From assembly GCA_963708865.1 (NCBI GenBank), contig CAVPUC010000006.1, positions 130,290 through 194,289 of the forward strand: a stretch of DNA of 64,000 nucleotides, given 5' to 3'. Shown piece after piece: positions 59,949 to 64,000 of this stretch. Numbering within the stretch: the first letter of the stretch is position 1; each line of letters opens with the position of its first letter. This DNA comes from DAIDKA01 sp963708865. GTDB taxonomy: Bacteria > Pseudomonadota > Gammaproteobacteria > Steroidobacterales > Steroidobacteraceae. The notes under the pieces are model-generated. The model did no database searches and was not told where the DNA came from. It was given only the letters and a program-made list of their open reading frames with translations. The translations under genes and the position numbers were made by a program.

Positions 59949-61195
59949 TAGCCGAGCTTTGCGACAGCAGTTGCCAAGTTGTCGGGTGAAAGGTGGCTGT
60001 ACCTCAGGGTCATCTTGAGGTCGGCATGCCCTAGCAGCGCCCGGACGGTGTTCAGATCGACCCCCTTCTGAACAAGGCGGCTGGCGAAATGATGGCGGCA
60101 GTCGTGCAGACGGAAATTGGTGACCTTCGCCAATTTGCACACGGTGGCCCAGGCCTTGTTGATGTTCGTCAGCCGCGCACCCTCGGCACCGGGGAATACG
60201 AGCGCCTCAAGATCAGTCGGGCGGCTTTGGTCATGCCAGGTCTGAAGGATGCCGGCCGCCTCTGTATTCAGCGGTACATGTCGGCTGTCCCCGCTCTTGG
60301 CCGCGGCCGCGCGCACCGTGAGCATGGGATTCTTGTCGAGGTTCAGATCTGACCAGCGTAGGGAGAAAAGCTCTCCTCGGCGAAGGCCCGTGTTCAGCGC
60401 CACCATCACCAGCGGTCGCACGTGATCCACGAACACATCCGTGCGGGCCGGGAGCACGGGCTTGTGGCGCTTCTCCTTCCAGGCGTTGAACCGATCACGG
60501 GCGTGTCGCAGGTTCGTCTCTCGCGTCACCAGAGCGTCACGCAGGCGGTTCTCCTCGGCCGGTGTCAGGAACCGCACACGCTCGTCATCATCGACCTTGA
60601 GGCGCTTTAGGCCCTGCAGGGGATGGTTCTCGATGATCTCCCAGTCCACTGCCTTGCGAAGGCAGGCACGCAGTGTGTCGATTTGCCGGTTCAGGGTGAC
60701 GGGCTTGACTCCCGCCTTCAGCCGATCGCGGCGCCAGGACTCGATTCGCCAGACGTTGAAGGTACCGAGGGGTTCTTCCAGCCATTTGCTGAAATCAGCC
60801 TTCAGGCGCGCTACAGCTACGTCTCCACGCCGTAGATGCCCTAAGGCCCAGGGCTCGTAGCGCTGCTCAATGAAGGCGCCTAAGGTTGATACCATGGCCC
60901 GGGCCGCTTCCACCCTGGCGGCCTTCTTCTGCGCCTGCACATCGATCCGACCAGCGATCTTTCCGGCCGCTTCTTCAGCCTGACGCCGGGCGCCCTCGGG
61001 CTGAAGGCCGGGGTAGCCACCTAGCTTGTAGGTGAGGCGCCGGCCTTGCTCATTGCGATAGTCGAAGAACCACGTCATGCCGCCGTTGGGACGCACCCGA
61101 AGTAGGAAGCCCTTCAGCTCCGTATCCCGGACGGCGTACATCTTCGGGCCGGGCTTTAGGGAGTCGATCAACCGCTTCGTGAGCTTCGCGCGCAT
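59948..61195 (-). CDS. Tyrosine recombinase integrase
   Basis: 415 residues from ATG 61195 (MRAKLTKRLIDSLKPGPKMY). DUF4102-type N-terminal arm domain (AVRDTELKGFLLRVRPNGGM, YKLGGYPGLQPEGARRQAEE), then core and catalytic domain: ALNTGLRRGELFSLRWSDLN (R), LHDCRHHFASRLVQKGVDLN (HxxR) and ALLGHADLKMTLRYSHLSPD (H, catalytic Tyr). P4-like family that uses tRNA 3' ends, matching the att repeats. Lies 162 bases inside attR with the arm repeats between. Confidence 0.95.
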   Translation of the reverse strand: MRAKLTKRLIDSLKPGPKMYAVRDTELKGFLLRVRPNGGMTWFFDYRNEQGRRLTYKLGGYPGLQPEGARRQAEEAAGKIAGRIDVQAQKKAARVEAARAMVSTLGAFIEQRYEPWALGHLRRGDVAVARLKADFSKWLEEPLGTFNVWRIESWRRDRLKAGVKPVTLNRQIDTLRACLRKAVDWEIIENHPLQGLKRLKVDDDERVRFLTPAEENRLRDALVTRETNLRHARDRFNAWKEKRHKPVLPARTDVFVDHVRPLVMVALNTGLRRGELFSLRWSDLNLDKNPMLTVRAAAAKSGDSRHVPLNTEAAGILQTWHDQSRPTDLEALVFPGAEGARLTNINKAWATVCKLAKVTNFRLHDCRHHFASRLVQKGVDLNTVRALLGHADLKMTLRYSHLSPDNLATAVAKLG

Positions 61196-61206
61196 CACCC
61201 TCTCCT

Positions 61207-61225
61207 GTGCTCCAGTCGTGCTCCA
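61207..61225 (+). repeat. Integrase arm-type repeats, right end
   Basis: Two GTGCTCCA copies (61207-61214, 61218-61225) 11 bases apart, matching the pair at 46686-46704 in sequence and spacing. They lie between the integrase start and attR, where arm sites and the integrase promoter would be. Confidence 0.6.
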
Positions 61226-61357
61226 ACTGGCGTGATAGAGTGTGCTACAGCGTGCGACGGAATGCAATGATACGAATAGCGCTTATTTCGCCAGCGATCA
61301 GTGACTTACGGGCAGTGACTTCTGGCGAAACAGCAACTTGTGGAAGAGCGATAAATC

Positions 61358-61405
61358 ACGTTCGGGACGTAGGTGTCGCAGGTTCAAATCCTGTCATCCC
61401 GACCA
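61358..61405 (+). repeat. attR, 48-bp direct repeat
   Basis: Exact copy of the 3' part of tRNA-Pro (46581-46628), lacking the 5' half, so it does not code for a tRNA. Marks the right boundary of the element. Confidence 0.9.
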
Positions 61406-61478
61406 ACGATTCGGCAAAATCACCTAGGGTTTTGCGACTGACGCCAATCAGTCACGTCCCAGGTAAGTCTGAACTGAC

Positions 61479-63491
61479 CTATCGGCCGTCGGGATGGTGG
61501 TAGTGGAACGGGGGCGTGAATCGGGAAGGCAGCAGCTGCCCTTCGTCCGAACCTGGCGATGCCCACCCACCTTTGTAGTAGACCTTCCAGGTCCAGTAGA
61601 GGTGGAGACGCTTGAACTTCCAGACCCCACTCTCCTTCACCACTTCGTTCTCGTAGATACCACTCCCCCACATTGGGCGGGCGTGGGCATCCCGCGTCAG
61701 ATTCAGGAGACGGGAGCGGATCTTCGCTGTCCTTCCATCGGGAGCGATATGGATCACCGGCTGAAGCTGGAGCTGGCTGTTCAATTCGCCCTTGACCGGA
61801 CCCTCGGGACCCGACGCCTTCAATGAGGCGAGGATGTTCTTGCGGCCCACGCTCCGTGTGCCGTCAACGTCGAATTCCCCATCGTCCACAAAGAGCGCGG
61901 TAATGTCTGACCACAGGGACTTCTCGGCGTAATAGCCGTAGGCGTTCTGCAGATTCTCGATCTCGTCGTAGTCCCTCACGCGCTCCATTTGGTGTTCGCC
62001 CGCGGCGATCGCGGCTTCGAGAGCCCTGGAGCCCGTGGGAGACACAGACGACGGGGGAGCCCCCGCATCTGACGGCGAAGGAACCGGCGTCCCCGCCGGG
62101 TACTGGGTCGGCTTGCCGGTCGAGGCGTTGTCGAAATGCAGAGGGGGCGTGTAGATCTTGGGATAGGCTTCGTAGACCACTGTCGGCGGACGATCCGGTG
62201 GAAGCATCGCATTTGTCGCGGATGCCGGCAAAGCACTCTTCGCCCAACCTTGATCGTAGTCGGTCGCGAGGATTGTGTAGTCGTGCAGTGATTGGATCAC
62301 CCACTGGGCTCCGCGCCGCGCATACTCGACCTCCTCAACGCTCTGTACGATCCTCCCGGCCGAGCCACCACCCCCGACGAAGGCGAGCTCGAAAATGCGG
62401 GCCTGCGCGGTTTGGCCGTCGGGCGCGACGTCGACGATGGGCTCGATCTGCAGGTGATCGTTGAGTTGGCCTGCGCGAAGGCCACGCGGACCGCTTAACG
62501 CCAACGAGCGGCGGATATGCTCGCGCCCGACGTAGATACCGGCCTGGCCGACTTCCAGAGAGCCATCCTCCGCGAACAGGCCCGCAGCCTCCGTCCACAG
62601 ACCACGATCCAGATAGTATCCGTAGGCATCCTGCAGATTCAGCACATCGTGTTCGTTCTCGAGCCGCAGCGCGCGACGGATCAGATCGCTGGCGCGATCA
62701 CCCTCAGGATTGGAAGTCGTCATTGATGCTGCCGGCATGATCACTGCTGAGACATTTGTGCTGCGCGCGATCTTCCCCCTGTTTGGATAGGGGAACGGGG
62801 CCACGCATGCGGACGTATCTTCCTCGCACGGATCAGTCCACGGCCGGTCGGCCGGATGCGCCAGATTGAATCGTACCGGCGAAGTGTCGATGTACCCGGG
62901 CGGTCGCGGCTTCGGTGGTACCCAGCCTTGATCATAGCCTCCGCCCGATCCGGCGTAGGCGATCAGCGTTTTGATCTTCCAGTGGCCGTTCTGCTTTACG
63001 TAGTCGAAGCGATACAGCGAATCGGCCCAGGAGGCCGAGGCCCCGAATCGCCCCAGCATGCCGAGTACGCGCCAGCGGCCCGTCGCCGTCGCGCCGTCGG
63101 GCGCCAGGTCGACGACTGGCTGGAGGATGGTGTGGTTATAGATTCGCCCCTCGGCAAGACCCCGCTTACCCTGTCCCAGGTTCTGGATGAACATCGCCCG
63201 GATGCTGGCGTTGCCGTCGAAACCCCCGCTTGGATAATTCGCGACCGCGTCGGCCGCGAACAGATCTGCGAGGTCGTCCCATAGCCCACGGTCCGCATAG
63301 TAGCCGTAGGCCCGCTGCAGCTTCTTTATCGCACGGATGTCCTCGGCCCTGACAACATCGATCTCAAGCCGGTCGAGCCTTGCGCGGACCTCCATGGTGC
63401 CGGCGGTGCTATGGGCGGTGACGCTCAGGCTCAGGACGAAGGCTACGCCGGCGAGCAGGTACGCACACAGCGGGCGAGCGATGGCGGCCAT
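61479..63491 (-). CDS. Secreted protein with three SnoaL/NTF2-like domains
   Basis: 670 residues. Signal peptide MAAIARPLCAYLLAGVAFVL; ATG 63491 follows GGGAAGA by 6 bases. Three SnoaL-like units recur at roughly 40-190, 275-440 and 510-665. Each begins with an LQxAYGYYxxxxLW pattern (LQRAYGYYADRGLWDDLADL; LQDAYGYYLDRGLWTEAAGL; LQNAYGYYAEKSLWSDITAL) and ends in an LPVVDxAPDG-type pattern and W.I..L. SnoaL-fold proteins are cyclases, hydrolases or binding proteins. Linkers are Pro-rich. Close to attR but outside the element, as part of the original chromosome. Confidence 0.75.
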   Translation of the reverse strand: MAAIARPLCAYLLAGVAFVLSLSVTAHSTAGTMEVRARLDRLEIDVVRAEDIRAIKKLQRAYGYYADRGLWDDLADLFAADAVANYPSGGFDGNASIRAMFIQNLGQGKRGLAEGRIYNHTILQPVVDLAPDGATATGRWRVLGMLGRFGASASWADSLYRFDYVKQNGHWKIKTLIAYAGSGGGYDQGWVPPKPRPPGYIDTSPVRFNLAHPADRPWTDPCEEDTSACVAPFPYPNRGKIARSTNVSAVIMPAASMTTSNPEGDRASDLIRRALRLENEHDVLNLQDAYGYYLDRGLWTEAAGLFAEDGSLEVGQAGIYVGREHIRRSLALSGPRGLRAGQLNDHLQIEPIVDVAPDGQTAQARIFELAFVGGGGSAGRIVQSVEEVEYARRGAQWVIQSLHDYTILATDYDQGWAKSALPASATNAMLPPDRPPTVVYEAYPKIYTPPLHFDNASTGKPTQYPAGTPVPSPSDAGAPPSSVSPTGSRALEAAIAAGEHQMERVRDYDEIENLQNAYGYYAEKSLWSDITALFVDDGEFDVDGTRSVGRKNILASLKASGPEGPVKGELNSQLQLQPVIHIAPDGRTAKIRSRLLNLTRDAHARPMWGSGIYENEVVKESGVWKFKRLHLYWTWKVYYKGGWASPGSDEGQLLPSRFTPPFHYHHPDGR

Positions 63492-63515
63492 GAATTGTCT
63501 TCCCACGAGCCCTCT

Positions 63516-64000
63516 TTACGTACCACAAAACGTTTCAAGTACCCGCTGGTCGGGACGCGGCGGGGCCGCGTAGGCAGCGGCACTCGGCTGCTCGTCGAAA
63601 GGTCGCACGATGACCTCAAGCAATGCCTCGAAGGGTGCGAAATCCTCCTCGGTCGTCGCCGCCTCTATGACCTCCTCGATACGGTGGTTTCTCGGTATGT
63701 ATCTCGGGTTTGCTCGTCGCATGGTGTCGAAGCGAACAGCGGAAGACTCCGACTCATGAGCGCCCCGCTCCTCCCATCTGCGCAGCCACACCTGGAAGTC
63801 CGCATGATCACGCAGCGCCTCCACTACGCCGAGTCCTGACCGGTCTCGCTCAAGATAGTCCGATAGGCCCCAGAATGTCACCGTGTAATCCGCCTGCGTT
63901 CGGTGCATAACATCCAGCAAGGCGTTGATCAAATCTTTGTCCTCAGGCAGCGCCTGAAGCAGACCCACTTTCGATCGCATCGCCCGCAGCCATTCATGTT
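63516..64000 (-). CDS. selO: SelO/YdiU protein adenylyltransferase, C-terminal part
   Basis: The last ~160 residues of the pseudokinase-fold AMPylator SelO. RANPRYIPRNHRIEEVIEAA, DFAPFEALLEVIVRPFDEQP and YAAPPRPDQRVLETFCGT are characteristic of the family's C-terminus. The frame continues to the window edge (HEWLRAMRSKVGLL), so catalytic motifs are outside. SelO AMPylates Ser/Thr/Tyr residues of metabolic proteins under oxidative stress. Lies 25 bases upstream of the SnoaL gene on the same strand. Confidence 0.9.
   Translation of the reverse strand, partial: HEWLRAMRSKVGLLQALPEDKDLINALLDVMHRTQADYTVTFWGLSDYLERDRSGLGVVEALRDHADFQVWLRRWEERGAHESESSAVRFDTMRRANPRYIPRNHRIEEVIEAATTEEDFAPFEALLEVIVRPFDEQPSAAAYAAPPRPDQRVLETFCGT

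Larger units (their letters stand above)
46581..61405. mobile_element. Integrated phage satellite-like element at tRNA-Pro
   Basis: 14.8 kb between exact 48-bp tRNA repeats. Right end: tyrosine integrase, small HTH and MerR-like regulators, primase zinc-finger protein, SF3 primase/helicase, iteron array, small- and large-terminase genes and small overlapping genes, mostly leftward. Left end: cargo genes of lower GC. I recognise no portal, capsid, tail, holin or endolysin gene. A large terminase without capsid genes is unusual; it may be a satellite that redirects packaging, or a remnant prophage. Some small genes of 50.6-53.4 kb may be unrecognised structural proteins. Confidence 0.85.

Noticed and set aside
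61358..61405. Second tRNA-Pro gene
   Set aside because: Only the 3' part is present. The 5' acceptor arm and D arm are missing, so it is attR.
46581..61405. CRISPR array in or near the element
   Set aside because: The repeats found are att copies, octamer pairs and iterons; no regularly spaced repeats with spacers and no cas genes are present.

Overview
The window is GC-rich gammaproteobacterial chromosome. The housekeeping gene orders point that way: M17 peptidase-pyrC-rnt, ribF-ileS-lspA-ispH, and ispB divergent from rplU-rpmA-obgE. The mix of a split BLUF/EAL pair, a PEID-type C-terminal sorting signal, an RND pump and SnoaL-fold proteins would suit a Nevskiales/Steroidobacter/Xanthomonadales-like lineage. 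That placement is inference; no rRNA gene is present.

Region 1 (1-29 kb): start of aceE (minus), then leucyl aminopeptidase-pyrC-rnt (plus), grxD and a CaiB/BaiF CoA-transferase (minus), a folate-ligase-like/phosphoribosyltransferase/NCS1 permease operon (plus), a GntR-regulated ABC exporter (minus), an aldehyde dehydrogenase-POT transporter operon (minus), nadC, a PAS-GGDEF-EAL protein, an acyltransferase, a P450-acyl-AMP ligase pair, a BLUF-EAL photoreceptor operon, envelope proteins, an LpxL-type acyltransferase and an RND efflux operon. Eleven conserved genes here carry 1-nt frame breaks, nearly all of the +1 (extra base) type. None is seen in intact-family genes from 30 kb onward. Uncorrected sequence errors are the simplest reading, so these genes are annotated as single genes.

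Region 2 (30-46.5 kb): efflux adaptor, an XRE regulator with a perfect inverted repeat, a PEID-CTERM protein, small envelope proteins, a decayed higBA-like toxin-antitoxin locus, tRNA-Thr(CGT), a Fur-family regulator, ispH-lspA-ileS-ribF, rpsT, obgE-rpmA-rplU, ispB, a repeat lipoprotein and tRNA-Pro(CGG).

Region 3 (46,581-61,405): a 14.8-kb integrated element bounded by a 48-bp exact direct repeat made of the 3' part of tRNA-Pro(CGG). A tyrosine integrase lies at the right end. Inward come a small HTH gene, a MerR-like regulator, a zinc-finger primase, an SF3 primase/helicase, a symmetrical iteron array that looks like a replication origin, a small-terminase-like protein, a large terminase and a run of small overlapping genes. 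No portal, capsid or tail genes were recognised, so it resembles a phage satellite or a strongly reduced prophage. The left end next to attL holds lower-GC cargo: a STAS-GHKL ATPase, a DUF4325-type STAS-like protein and a protein with a possible Cys-His-Asp triad. A Lar-like anti-restriction zinc protein and an RHH repressor with a perfect palindrome follow. This cargo is the best candidate for an undescribed system.

Region 4 (61.4-64 kb): a secreted protein with three SnoaL/NTF2-like domains, and the C-terminal end of selO running off the window.
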